From assembly GCF_000802385.1 (NCBI RefSeq), contig NZ_JTDN01000001.1, positions 2,025,746 through 2,089,745 on the forward strand: DNA of 64,000 nucleotides. Reading direction: 5' to 3'. Every line of letters begins with the position of its first letter. Position 1 is the stretch's first letter. This stretch comes from Croceibacterium mercuriale (GTDB taxonomy: Bacteria > Pseudomonadota > Alphaproteobacteria > Sphingomonadales > Sphingomonadaceae). The position numbers and the translations under genes are program-made. Positions 8,560 to 17,828 of the stretch are shown piece after piece. The notes below the pieces were generated by a model, which had not been told where the DNA came from, searched no databases, and was given only the letters and a program-made list of their open reading frames with translations.

Positions 8560-9567
8560 ATGTCTGTCTCACCTATCCTTCTCATGGGCGGTTCCGGGGA
8601 GATCGGTCGGCTCACCGCCAAGGCTCTGCGGGCGCAGCATCCCGGACTTCCCTTGCTGATCGGTGGTCGGAGCACGGCCAGGGCGCAGCAGTTGGCCAGC
8701 GTTCTGGGCAATGCCGAGGCGGTAGTCATCGACCCCCGCGCCGAGGATCTCGGCCTCGGCGATCGGCCTGTCAGTGCAGTGGCGGTCTTCTTCGCGGACG
8801 AGCGGCTATCGGGATTGCGCTATGCCCATGCCCGCGGAGTTCCGCACCTCAGCATATCGTCCGGCATCTACGAGATTGCACCCGAGATCGCGATCCACAT
8901 GCAGCGCCCGGACGCCGCGGCGGTTGTGCTCGGCTATGAGTGGCTGGTCGGCGCCACCACCATCGCGACGCTCGCTTGTGCAGAACCCTTCGCCCGGGTC
9001 GAAAGCATCAGGATCGGTGCGCTGGTGGATGAGGATGACCAGGGCGGCCCTGCGGTCGCGGAAGACTTCGAGCGCCTCGGCAGGGTGATGCCCTCCGTTC
9101 TTGCAAGATCGGACGGTGCCTTTGTCTGGCGCACGCGGGACGATGCAGCCTGCGAATTCCGGGCGATCGACGGAACCGCAATCAAGGCTGCGGGCTTCTC
9201 GTCCATCGACATCGCCGGCCTCGCGGCCGTGACAGGGGCGAGCGATATCGTATTCGCCATCGGTACCGGTATCAGCTCGAGCCGGCGAGCGGGCGGTGCG
9301 AAATCGACCGAGATCATCATCGAACTAACCGGTACCGACGCTCAGGGTGCCCCCTTGCGCAGCCGACACGCCGTGTTTCATCCAGGTGGAGCGGCGCCGC
9401 TGACGGCGCTCGGGACAAGCATGTTGCTCGAACGGCTGGCAGGCTTGGACGGCAAACCCGCCACCCAGCCGGGACTGTTCTTCCCGTATCAGGTCCTCGA
9501 CCACGCCGCCTATCTGGCACGATTGGAGCAGGAGGGCGGACAGATCATGACGCTTCCATACTCATGA
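8560..9567 (+). CDS. Saccharopine-dehydrogenase-like NAD(P)-binding protein
   Basis: A 335-residue protein with an N-terminal Rossmann fold: ILLMGGSGEIGRLTAKAL at residues about 6-23 carries the GxGxxG-type nucleotide loop, followed by an acidic/basic strand end, IGGRS. The overall plan resembles saccharopine dehydrogenase-like or trans-acting enoyl reductase proteins, but I see no motif that fixes the substrate. The ATG at 8560 is preceded by AGGAGA at the right distance; the longer frame from 8452 would run through the operator repeats. It overlaps the following quinone-reductase-like gene by four bases (ATGA), so the two are co-translated and probably regulated by the divergent TetR protein. 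Confidence 0.8.
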   Translation: MSVSPILLMGGSGEIGRLTAKALRAQHPGLPLLIGGRSTARAQQLASVLGNAEAVVIDPRAEDLGLGDRPVSAVAVFFADERLSGLRYAHARGVPHLSISSGIYEIAPEIAIHMQRPDAAAVVLGYEWLVGATTIATLACAEPFARVESIRIGALVDEDDQGGPAVAEDFERLGRVMPSVLARSDGAFVWRTRDDAACEFRAIDGTAIKAAGFSSIDIAGLAAVTGASDIVFAIGTGISSSRRAGGAKSTEIIIELTGTDAQGAPLRSRHAVFHPGGAAPLTALGTSMLLERLAGLDGKPATQPGLFFPYQVLDHAAYLARLEQEGGQIMTLPYS

Positions 9568-10172
9568 CGGACCAAGGGCAGGAGAGCCCCCGGACCCACT
9601 CGCTGGTGGTCATGGCACACCCGGCCGCCGCTTCTCTTACCCGCGCCGTCACTGCTGCGATTGTCCAGGCGCTTGAGGCCGTCCGACACACGGCACAGAT
9701 CGCCGATCTCGCGCGCGAGGGATTCAACCCGATCTTCGGCCCGGCGGATCATGCAGCTTATGCTGCGGGCGGACCCACGCCGGATGATGTGCTGAGAGAG
9801 CAGCGGCGGATCGACCGGGCCGATCACCTCATCCTGGTCTACCCGGTCTACTGGTGGTCGATGCCGGCGCTGCTCAAAGGCTGGATCGACCGGGTCTTCG
9901 TATCCGGATGGGCATTCGACGAGGACGCCGAGCTTGGCATCGTCAAGAAGCTCGATCAGCTGAAGGTGCACCTTGTCGCACTGGGCGGAGCCGACAAAGC
10001 GACCTATGCCAGACGCGGATACCGTCAGGCGATGCAGACGCAGATCGAGCACGGCATCTTCGACTTCTGCGGCGCACCGGTCGTCACGTCGCAACTGATC
10101 ACGACAAACCACCCGGACGCGGCGGCTCTCCCTCTCGAGGCGGCACAATCCATCACCAGGCGCTTGTCGTGA
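9564..10172 (+). CDS. NAD(P)H dehydrogenase (quinone), flavodoxin-like fold
   Basis: A 202-residue flavoprotein of the NQO/MdaB/KefF type (Flavodoxin_2). Evidence is the phosphate-loop region SLVVMAHPAAASLTRAV, then RIDRADHLILVYPVYWWSMP, followed by LLKGWIDRVFVSGWAF; the YPVYWWSMPAxLKGWxDRV block is diagnostic. Such enzymes carry out two-electron reduction of quinones or other electrophiles in the cytosol. The start overlaps the stop of the Rossmann-fold gene by four bases. Together with the divergent TetR regulator, the pair looks like an inducible response to a small electrophile or xenobiotic (inference). Confidence 0.9.
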   Translation: MTDQGQESPRTHSLVVMAHPAAASLTRAVTAAIVQALEAVRHTAQIADLAREGFNPIFGPADHAAYAAGGPTPDDVLREQRRIDRADHLILVYPVYWWSMPALLKGWIDRVFVSGWAFDEDAELGIVKKLDQLKVHLVALGGADKATYARRGYRQAMQTQIEHGIFDFCGAPVVTSQLITTNHPDAAALPLEAAQSITRRLS

Positions 10173-10375
10173 TCGGCGGTGGTCATTTCCACTCACGAGG
10201 ACGATGACCGACACCCACCAAGCTGGCCCTGCTTTCTGCCACGAAGTTCCGGCCCTACCCTGCCGGATCTGCGTGGCAGGAAGCTCGCAGGCCGGGGCGT
10301 CGCGCTTACTGGTCGACACCGTGAGAACTGGCGCACTATGATGCGGGGTCATCACGACCCGAGGTTCACGCCACC

Positions 10376-11086
10376 ATGTTCAAATCAAGTTCCGCCGCAC
10401 TATGCTTGGTTGCCACAGCAACATTCGGTCTGTCCGCCTGCGGCGAGGGGAACGAAGCCACCAGCGATGCCGCCGCTGGCGCCGCCACCCAGGTGGGCGC
10501 GGAGGGCGGGCCCCAGGTGGCAGGGGCCGCGGCGCTCAATATCGCTGACGGACCGGATGTGTGTTTCCGTGCCATCGCCCAGCATCTCGGCCCCGATGCC
10601 AAGGTGGCCGAGATCAACTCCTTCTTCAGTTCGGGCGAGGCCATCGACAGCAGCGACGACGAACCGCAAGGGCAGCTGACCGTCTGCTCGGTGCAGTATC
10701 AGGACCCTGCCGATGCGCGAAAGCTGCTCGGCACGTCCATGAACGTCCAGACGGGCGAGTTCGAGGCACCGAGCCGGATCGACATCACGGTCACCGGGGG
10801 CGACGCGTCCGAGTTCAAGCTGGCGGATTACATCATCCCGCTTGCGCAGGTGAACGCTGCCGGCCTGGCGCCGTTCATGGAGGCCCAGAAGGGCCCGATG
10901 GGCAAGATCTACAGCAGCTTTGCCTGGTCGGGCGTGCGGCTGATGTCGCCGGGCGTGTTCAGCGACGTGCATGTGCTGCGGCTGGACATCGACGGGCGGC
11001 TCGCCACCAACGATATCAAGGAAAGCGGTTACGCAGAGTTCGCCGTCGATGGCACCACGCTCAAGAGCAACAATCTGGAGCCGTAA
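10376..11086 (+). CDS. Predicted lipoprotein of unknown function
   Basis: A 236-residue protein with a lipoprotein signal: MFKSSSAALCLVATATFG followed by LSAC, with Cys22 as the lipidation site. The mature N-terminus is Ala/Gly-rich. The globular part (from about residue 55) contains two further cysteines, in GPDVCFRAI and LTVCSVQYQ, which may form a disulfide. I do not recognise a domain. It stands alone, followed by a strong hairpin. Confidence 0.75.
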   Translation: MFKSSSAALCLVATATFGLSACGEGNEATSDAAAGAATQVGAEGGPQVAGAAALNIADGPDVCFRAIAQHLGPDAKVAEINSFFSSGEAIDSSDDEPQGQLTVCSVQYQDPADARKLLGTSMNVQTGEFEAPSRIDITVTGGDASEFKLADYIIPLAQVNAAGLAPFMEAQKGPMGKIYSSFAWSGVRLMSPGVFSDVHVLRLDIDGRLATNDIKESGYAEFAVDGTTLKSNNLEP

Positions 11087-11098
11087 CGATCGAGCCGC

Positions 11099-11131
11099 GC
11101 CGCCGCCGTGACATCGTGTCGCGGCGGCGGC
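11099..11131 (+). terminator. Strong GC hairpin downstream of the lipoprotein gene
   Basis: An inverted repeat with a near-perfect 15-bp stem (core CCGCCGTGACA / TGTCGCGGCGG, one G-T wobble) and a TCG loop lies 13 bp after the lipoprotein stop codon. There is no T-run, so it may act as an mRNA-stabilising or inefficient termination structure rather than a classical intrinsic terminator. Confidence 0.4.
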
Positions 11132-11299
11132 ACCCGACCACCGCGGTCGGGACGCGGGGAACCGGCCTACCCGTCCGGATCGGGACCATGCATGCGGCGG
11201 CACGGCGAGGAGCCTCCCACGATCCTGCCGAACAGCAGCATGATGGCCGCCGCTAAGTTTGCGGGCGTAACCATGACGCCCGGTATTGTCCCGAGAGCC

Positions 11300-11470
11300 A
11301 CGCTGCAGGACCGGACGCACCCTGATCCAGCGGCTTGCGCGCCGCGAACAGGCTCTCGGTTGTAGCGCCGGCCCTCCGATCTACGTCAAGCGCGACGATC
11401 TGATGGGCATCGGCAGGGCGGCAACAAGCTTCGAAAGCTGGAGTTCCTGATCGGTGAGGCGCTGGGATCA
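11300..11470 (+). pseudogene. D-cysteine desulfhydrase / ACC deaminase family remnant
   Basis: The stretch encodes GPPIYVKRDDLMGIGR (from about 11369) and then, after a one-base frame change near 11416, GGNKLRKLEFLIGEALG. Together these make the PLP-lysine region of the D-cysteine desulfhydrase/1-aminocyclopropane-1-carboxylate deaminase family (KRDD...GGGNKxRKLEFL). The rest of the enzyme is missing or scrambled, so this is a decayed fragment between the lipoprotein and trehalase genes. The remaining parts of 11132-11640 show nothing I recognise. Confidence 0.6.
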
Positions 11471-11640
11471 TCAGTGAACGGGGTACCTGACGGCAACCTC
11501 CAAGTGGGCGATAGCGATGACAGGAAGCCGGTGGCAGTAGCCTCAGACAGAAGCCGGGATTGCCGTCGCGGGTGACGAGCTGGCGCCAACCGGCCTAAGA
11601 AGGGTCAGGCGGCAACGCCGGATGTGGAGGAACCTGGCGT

Positions 11641-13242
11641 ATGCAGATCTGCCGTTCGATTCTTGGTGCGGCGCTCGTGCTTGTGACGCTGGCGGCGGTC
11701 CCGCTGCAGGCGCAGGAAGCACCCGCAGCTATCTATGGCGAGCTGTTCCAGCAGATCCAGACAGAGCGCATCTTTCCCGACGGCAAGACATTTGCCGATG
11801 CGGAGCCACGCCGTGACCCGGCGGCGATCATGGCCGATTACCGGCGCACAGCGCCTGACACGCCGGTGGCACTCGAAGACTTCGTCCTGGCGAACTTCAA
11901 AGTCCCGGGGGTGAACGACCGGGGCCTCAGCACTCTGCGTCGCCACATTCGCAACCTGTGGCCCATGCTGGTGCGCGAGCCCGATGAGCCGACACCGGGC
12001 GGATCGCTCCTGCCGATGACCGAACGTTACGTGGTGCCAGGCGGCCGCTTCCGCGAGATGTACTACTGGGACAGCTATTTCACCATGCTGGGCCTGGCGG
12101 TGGACGGACAGCAGCAGCTGATCGAAGCCATGCTGGACAACTTCACCGCCACCATCGAGCGGTTTGGACACATTCCGAACGGCATGCGCACCTATTATCT
12201 GGGCCGCTCGCAGCCACCCTTCTTCGCCCTGATGCTGGACCTGTCGCACGATGAGGATCCGGTGCTGGCGGCACGCCGGCTGGCGGCGCTGCGGCAGGAG
12301 CATGCCTACTGGATGGCGGGCACATCGTGCCTCGACGCGACAGGTGCTTGTGCGCGCGTCGTGCGCATGCCGGATGGTGTGCTGCTCAACCGTTACTGGG
12401 ACGATCACCCGCTGCCGCGGGATGAATCCTATGTCGAGGATCTGACCACTGCGCAGGAGGACCCCTCGCGCGCCGCAACGGAGATCTACCGTCACTTGCG
12501 TGCCGGCGCGGAAAGCGGCTGGGACTACAGCAGTCGCTGGCTTGCCGATCCGCAACGCCTGTCGACGATCCGCACGACCGACATCGTGCCGGTGGACCTC
12601 AACAGTCTGATGTTGATCATGGAAGAAGAGATCGCCGGGCGCTGCGCTGCCCAGGACGATCAAGCCTGTGCCGCCGCGTACACCGAGATGGCCGGCGAGC
12701 GGCGTGCAGCGCTTCAGCGCTATTTCTGGATGCCGGAGGAGGACCGCTTCGCCGACTGGGATCGCGTGTCCCAAGCGCCGACACCGCGCGTCTCCGCAGC
12801 GATGCTCTTTCCGCTTTTCGCCGGCGCCGCGACGAAGGAACAGGCTGCAGCGGTGGCGCAGACCGTCACCCGCACCCTGCTGGCCCCCGGAGGCTTGCGC
12901 ACGACCCCGCTGCATACCGGCGAGCAGTGGGATGCACCCAATGGCTGGGCGCCGTTGCAGTGGATCGCCATCGCCGGACTCGAACGATCAGGGCAGGAAG
13001 CGCTGGCCTGCGAAGTTTCCCGACGCTGGCTGGACACGGTGGCCGGGACATTCACCGAGACGGGCAAGATGCTGGAGAAATACAACGTGGAGGAGCGTAC
13101 GCCCGGCGGCGGCGGTGAATATCCGACGCAGGACGGCTTTGGCTGGACCAACGGGGTGACCAGCGCGCTCCTTGAAAGATACGCAGGCAACCCGGCTTGC
13201 GACATGCAGCGACCGGCGATCAGTCTACTGTACGCGCGATGA
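11641..13242 (+). CDS. treA: Periplasmic trehalase (GH37)
   Basis: A 533-residue family 37 alpha,alpha-trehalase that hydrolyses trehalose to two glucose units in the periplasm. A signal peptide (1-24, cleavage after LQAQ) is present. Trehalase signature 1, PGGRFREMYYWDSYF, lies at 133-147, and signature 2, QWDAPNGWAPLQ, at 429-440. The catalytic acid sits in ESGWDYSSRW (Asp295) and the general base in GGGEYPTQDGFGWTNGV (Glu493), matching the Asp312/Glu496 pair of E. coli TreA. Length agrees with the family. The ATG at 11641 has GGAGG about 14 bases upstream. It probably stands alone at the head of a carbohydrate-degradation stretch. Confidence 0.95.
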   Translation: MQICRSILGAALVLVTLAAVPLQAQEAPAAIYGELFQQIQTERIFPDGKTFADAEPRRDPAAIMADYRRTAPDTPVALEDFVLANFKVPGVNDRGLSTLRRHIRNLWPMLVREPDEPTPGGSLLPMTERYVVPGGRFREMYYWDSYFTMLGLAVDGQQQLIEAMLDNFTATIERFGHIPNGMRTYYLGRSQPPFFALMLDLSHDEDPVLAARRLAALRQEHAYWMAGTSCLDATGACARVVRMPDGVLLNRYWDDHPLPRDESYVEDLTTAQEDPSRAATEIYRHLRAGAESGWDYSSRWLADPQRLSTIRTTDIVPVDLNSLMLIMEEEIAGRCAAQDDQACAAAYTEMAGERRAALQRYFWMPEEDRFADWDRVSQAPTPRVSAAMLFPLFAGAATKEQAAAVAQTVTRTLLAPGGLRTTPLHTGEQWDAPNGWAPLQWIAIAGLERSGQEALACEVSRRWLDTVAGTFTETGKMLEKYNVEERTPGGGGEYPTQDGFGWTNGVTSALLERYAGNPACDMQRPAISLLYAR

Positions 13243-13449
13243 TGTGAGCAGCAGCTGCCGGCTGATCGATGCAAGCGTTCACCAACAGACATCTTGCCCA
13301 AGCGGATCCGGATGCCTGGACGGGTGTCCGGACGATGAAGCGCCTTGCAACCGCCTGGCAGATGCACAACAAACGGCTGGATTTTCCCTGGCTCGGATGC
13401 CCGGTCGGGACATCAACTGCCTGAAGGATGCGCTGGCGTGCGGGAACTG

Positions 13450-13551
13450 ATGACACGTGCATGTCTTGGCACGGCCATGCTGGTCCTGTCCGCCTGCAGC
13501 GGGTCGTCTGGGCCGGTAGATCCGGCTGCGGTACAACTGCGGAGCCGCTGA
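13450..13551 (+). CDS. 33-residue putative lipoprotein
   Basis: A very small ORF starting MTRACLGTAMLVLSACSG: a short hydrophobic segment and a lipobox LSAC (Cys16), followed by 17 residues. GGGAA lies just upstream of the ATG. Its stop overlaps the next start as TGATG, and a GGAG at 13541-13544 inside it serves that next start, so it looks translationally coupled to the large LamG protein. It may be a genuine tiny lipoprotein or a leader cistron; the very short mature part makes chance possible. Confidence 0.45.
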   Translation: MTRACLGTAMLVLSACSGSSGPVDPAAVQLRSR

Positions 13552-16500
13552 TGCGCGTGACCGGCGGCGAGCGGGTAGAGATGGTGCCATCCGCCAAGGA
13601 TGACGACAGCTTGATGATGCGCAAGACGCCCATGATCCCGATAATTCGCATCGCCCTGCTGCTGGCCGCCGTGGCGCTGACGCCCGCCGTTCGGGCGCAG
13701 GATGGCGCCGGCCTGCTGTTCGCCGTCTCCGCCGATGATGCAGGAACCGCGCAGGTCGCTGGCGGCGAAGCACGGCCGATCTTTGCCCGCGGGCTTTCCA
13801 CCGTGGCCGATGGCGCGCATGGGCCGGCGCTGTCACTGGATGACGATCTGGCGCTCGCCTGGTCGGCTCCGGGCAACATCCAGGCCCAACGCGGCACATT
13901 GTCCTTCTTCCTGCGCACGCGCACGCCGTTGGGCGAGGCGCCGGTGACCTTGTTCCGGGTGGGCGCGGCGGACGGCACCAGCTGGGATATGAGCTGGCTG
14001 CGGATCGACTGGAACGGGGCAGGCTACGACGCCTTCGTCACGGATACCAACCTGGCCCGCACCCGTGTGTCCGCACCTATGGCCGCGCCCTCGCCGGACG
14101 CCTGGGTGCATGTGGCCTTCGCCTGGGACGAGCAGGCCGGCGTCCGGCTGTGGATTGACGGGCGGCAGGTCGCCGCGTCCGACCGGCGGGCGCGCTACGA
14201 CACCGGGCTGTTCGGGTTCGGCCCGTTCCAGCGGATCGTCAGCCCGTACCAGGTCCACTCGATGTACAATTTCCGCCGCTCGGGCGATCTTGACGAGTTG
14301 CGCATCTACGACCGGATGCTGGATGATGCCGGGATCGCGGCGCTGGCGCGCAACGAGACACCCGCCCTGCCGCCGCTGGATGATCCTGCGATCCGCGCCG
14401 ACTGGCTGCGGCGCCATGGCTGGCAGGACGCAGCTCCCCCGCCGCTCGACGCGCCGGTCACTGCCATCCGCAAGGTCGAATTCGCCGATACGCGGGACCT
14501 GAAGGCAAAGATGCTGCGGGGGGCGGACGGCATCCGGGAGACGACCTGGCCCGGCGTCTACAACCGCTCTCGCCTGCCGGGCCGGGACGATTACTTCCAG
14601 CTGCCCGACTGGAACGTCTATTCCGCAGGTGGTCGCACCTACGACCTGGCCTTGCCGGACGAGCCGTGGAACCGGATCGAGCTGACCGGCGCCGCCCATG
14701 GCACGCTCGAGCGGGTGGCGGGCGATGTACCGGGCGTGCTGCTGCGCCGGCGCGAGGGCGTGGAGCGGACCACCACGCAGCTGGCGCAGGACCGGCACGG
14801 CGGCACCATCCGGTGGCGGAACGATACGCCCGAGACGCCGATCCAGGAGATCGCCGCCTATCATGTCGCGCCCGGCGCGGTGCCGCAGGGGCTGGTGACG
14901 CTCAGCTACAGCATCGATCCCGGCGCCGACCCGCGCCGCTATGCCGCGCTCGCCGAAACCCGCGCCTTCATCGCCGGCCGGTTCGTGCCGGCTGAGCGCA
15001 GCACCGTTGTCGCCCTGCCCGCCGGCGCGCCGCGCGATGTGCGTGAGGCCGGCACCACCCTAACCCAACCGGTGGTGCATGTGCTGGTGCCCGCGGACTT
15101 CCGCGATCCGCCGCCGGGAGAGGCACCCAGCCGGTTCTCCTATGGCTGGCAGAACATGGATGCAGGACTGGACGGCATCGCGCTCGACTTGCCCGCGCTG
15201 GACGGGCCGGCAATGCAAGGCGGGCTGATCCCGCTCAACATCCGCGTGCGCGATCCGCTGTGGCCGGCGCGCGACCTGCTGGACATCAATGTCTCCGTCC
15301 ACCGGGGCGAGGCGCGTACCTTGTGGCTCGACACGCGCGACCGCATCCTGACCGGCGAGCACAGCCTGATGCTCTCGATCAGCGCAGGCAGCGCCGGCTT
15401 CGATGCGGCTGCGCTGGCAGGTGCCCGCCTGCGCCTGGTGTTCAAGCCGGCGGCCGATGCCAAGGCCGAACATGTCGCCGACCGGCTGGAGCAGGCGCGC
15501 GACAACCTTGCCTTCCTGGTGGAGGAGCAGCCCAACCAGCGGCTGTTCCCCGTGTGGACCCGGTTCGAGCGGGACATCTCGGATGTGCTGCGCGTCGATC
15601 CCGGCAATGCGCTCGCGCGCGCCTACTGGGTCGAGAAGAACCCGGAACAGCCCTACGCGCCGCTCGCACTACCCCAGCCACCCGCCGGCGTGCCCGCCTG
15701 GGCACACTGGCAGACCGAACAGCTGAAGCTGTTCCGCCGCTTCGTGAACTGGTGGATCGACGAGCGGCAGGTGGACAATGGCGAGTTCGGCGGCGGGCTG
15801 TCGGACGATACCGACCTGGTGAACCAGTGGGTGCCGCTTGCCGCCATGGGCGTGCAGCCCGACAGACTGGCCGCCTCCGTCCGCCGGCTGCTGGATGCGA
15901 CCTATGCCAATGGCATGTGGACCGGCGGGCTCAGCCGCATCGCCACCGATGAACTGCATTCCTACGAAGAAGGCATCAACTCCGTCGCGCAGGCGATGCA
16001 GATGGAGTGGGGCGATCCCGCCGCGATCGAGCGCGCCATGCAGGTCGCGCGCGAATATCACCGGCTCGTGGAGATGAACCCGGTCGGGCACAGCCATCTG
16101 GTGAGCAGCTACTTCAGCGGTTCGCAGATCTACCGGGAGGGAACGCTCGGCTGGCAACGGCCCTTCGGCTTTCTCCTCTTCCATTCCGGGCTGCTGCTGG
16201 TGAACTGGAACGGTGCTCCGGCGGTGCGGCAGACAGTGCTGTCACTGCTGGATGGCTGGCTGGCCCACGGAGAAGAGCGTGACAGCACCCTCCGCCTGCC
16301 GGCCGAGATCGAATGGGTGACCGATCGGTCGCAGGGCAACGGCGTCGGCAACGCGTCCCATCTGTTCTGGGCCGCTTACGACTGGACAGGCGATGCCCGC
16401 TACCTGCGTCCGCTGCTGGGAAACCTGGCGAAAGGTGATGTGGCCCCGCTCGCCGCCGTCAATGTCGACCTGCTGGCACGGGTCCCCGATGGCGCTGCAA

Positions 16501-17459
16501 TCGCACAGACCATCGCCGGTGCCGGCGCCGGCAAGGATGGTCGCGCGGTGGACCGCAATCTGGGCGGAGTGGGCGATGCCGCCCTCGCCCGCTTCGTGCG
16601 CTGGCAGCAGACGGGCGATACCGCCCTGCTGGCCGATCTGTGGCAGGCGGAGGTCGCCACCACCACACAGCGCCTGCCGGTGCTGACCGAGGCGCATTTC
16701 TGGTCCGACCGGGTCAGCCTGCCCAGCGAGCTGCTGCAGCGCGCGCGGCTGGGCGGGGTCGCGCATCGGCGCAACGCGCCCTACCCCGGCAATCTGGTCG
16801 GCTGGCGCTTCGACCAGCCGCTCGCGGCGGAAGATGTCGGCATCCTGGTCCTCCCGCAGGGCCGCGATCGCTTCCGCGTGACCGCGCACAATCTGTCTGC
16901 CCGCACTATCGCGGCGCAGCTGATCGGAGCGGAGCTGCCAGCCGGCACCTGGACCATGCAGGGCGGCGTCGATGCGGATGGTGACGGCGCGGCCGACATG
17001 CCCGGCCCGACACAGCAGGTGGCGCTGGAGCGCGGCGTTGGCACCGCGCTGGACCTGCCGCCGGGTGTCAGCGTGGTGTATGATTTCGCGCTGGTCAGCC
17101 CGCATGACGATCCCGCGACCCGTCCTGACATCGGCCTGTCGGCGGACGACCTGATGCTGCGCGGACGCCGGCTGAGCGTCCGGACCCACTCCCTTGGCGC
17201 GCAGCCCACACCGGCCGGCACCGCGATTGCGAGCGACAGCACGGGCCACGAGCTCGCGCGTACCCGCTTCCCGGCACTGGCGGCCCCGGCGGACCTGTTG
17301 CCGCGCACAACCGAGATCGCCCTGACGCTGCCACGCGGCATCGATGGTGGCATGCAAGTGCGGTTGGAATTGGATGGCGCTCCGCGCGAGGTGACGGCCG
17401 CGAACAACCAGGCTCGGCTGGGTGACGTCATAGCGTCCCGGATCAATGTGGGTCGGTGA
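13551..17459 (+). CDS. Secreted LamG-domain protein, probable carbohydrate-active enzyme
   Basis: A protein of about 1,300 residues. After a signal peptide (MIPIIRIALLLAAVALTPAVRAQ) comes a LamG/concanavalin-like domain with GTLSFFLRTRT, WVHVAFAWDE, VRLWIDGRQVA and DLDELRIYDRML. The middle is beta-rich. The C-terminal third carries NGEFGGGLSDDTDLVNQWV, ELHSYEEGINSVAQAM and QGNGVGNASHLFWAAYDWTG, which look like an all-helical (alpha/alpha)6-type domain of glycosidases or lyases. I cannot assign a CAZy family. I use ATG 13551 (TGATG with GGAG upstream), though 13581 or 13617 would give a shorter n-region. Context (trehalase, GH42, sulfatases in the wider region) supports glycan degradation. Confidence 0.75.
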   Translation: MRVTGGERVEMVPSAKDDDSLMMRKTPMIPIIRIALLLAAVALTPAVRAQDGAGLLFAVSADDAGTAQVAGGEARPIFARGLSTVADGAHGPALSLDDDLALAWSAPGNIQAQRGTLSFFLRTRTPLGEAPVTLFRVGAADGTSWDMSWLRIDWNGAGYDAFVTDTNLARTRVSAPMAAPSPDAWVHVAFAWDEQAGVRLWIDGRQVAASDRRARYDTGLFGFGPFQRIVSPYQVHSMYNFRRSGDLDELRIYDRMLDDAGIAALARNETPALPPLDDPAIRADWLRRHGWQDAAPPPLDAPVTAIRKVEFADTRDLKAKMLRGADGIRETTWPGVYNRSRLPGRDDYFQLPDWNVYSAGGRTYDLALPDEPWNRIELTGAAHGTLERVAGDVPGVLLRRREGVERTTTQLAQDRHGGTIRWRNDTPETPIQEIAAYHVAPGAVPQGLVTLSYSIDPGADPRRYAALAETRAFIAGRFVPAERSTVVALPAGAPRDVREAGTTLTQPVVHVLVPADFRDPPPGEAPSRFSYGWQNMDAGLDGIALDLPALDGPAMQGGLIPLNIRVRDPLWPARDLLDINVSVHRGEARTLWLDTRDRILTGEHSLMLSISAGSAGFDAAALAGARLRLVFKPAADAKAEHVADRLEQARDNLAFLVEEQPNQRLFPVWTRFERDISDVLRVDPGNALARAYWVEKNPEQPYAPLALPQPPAGVPAWAHWQTEQLKLFRRFVNWWIDERQVDNGEFGGGLSDDTDLVNQWVPLAAMGVQPDRLAASVRRLLDATYANGMWTGGLSRIATDELHSYEEGINSVAQAMQMEWGDPAAIERAMQVAREYHRLVEMNPVGHSHLVSSYFSGSQIYREGTLGWQRPFGFLLFHSGLLLVNWNGAPAVRQTVLSLLDGWLAHGEERDSTLRLPAEIEWVTDRSQGNGVGNASHLFWAAYDWTGDARYLRPLLGNLAKGDVAPLAAVNVDLLARVPDGAAIAQTIAGAGAGKDGRAVDRNLGGVGDAALARFVRWQQTGDTALLADLWQAEVATTTQRLPVLTEAHFWSDRVSLPSELLQRARLGGVAHRRNAPYPGNLVGWRFDQPLAAEDVGILVLPQGRDRFRVTAHNLSARTIAAQLIGAELPAGTWTMQGGVDADGDGAADMPGPTQQVALERGVGTALDLPPGVSVVYDFALVSPHDDPATRPDIGLSADDLMLRGRRLSVRTHSLGAQPTPAGTAIASDSTGHELARTRFPALAAPADLLPRTTEIALTLPRGIDGGMQVRLELDGAPREVTAANNQARLGDVIASRINVGR

Positions 17460-17828
17460 GCCTCTTGCTCGCCGTACCCCTGCGCGGGGTCATAAGCGCC
17501 CCTGCTTCTCACCCAGTGCATGGGTCCGCATCGCGCCTCCGGCAAAATCTGACGGTCATCGCAGCTCGCCCATTGTCAAGCGCCGACCTGACATGCGCCG
17601 AACAGCTGACTGTCCTGCTCGTCGCGCCTCTGAACGGCTTGGGCGATACGCGAAAGCCTAGCAGCAACGTGACCGGCGTCTAACCTTCGGAGAATAGAAG
17701 TGGACTGTATCAGGCCCCTTGTAACCGTGGGCACATGCGACAGTCGGCCAATCAGTCAGAAATGTCGTACGCTTCAGAATTGACCAATGACACCCGTGAC
17801 GACTTCAGCATCATGTTCTCGATCAGCT
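17460..17828. other. Intergenic, no gene seen
   Basis: A 369-bp gap between the converging LamG gene and the GH42 gene. Short open frames on both strands lack plausible protein composition and ribosome-binding sites. I see no terminator, repeat or recognisable remnant. Confidence 0.5.
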
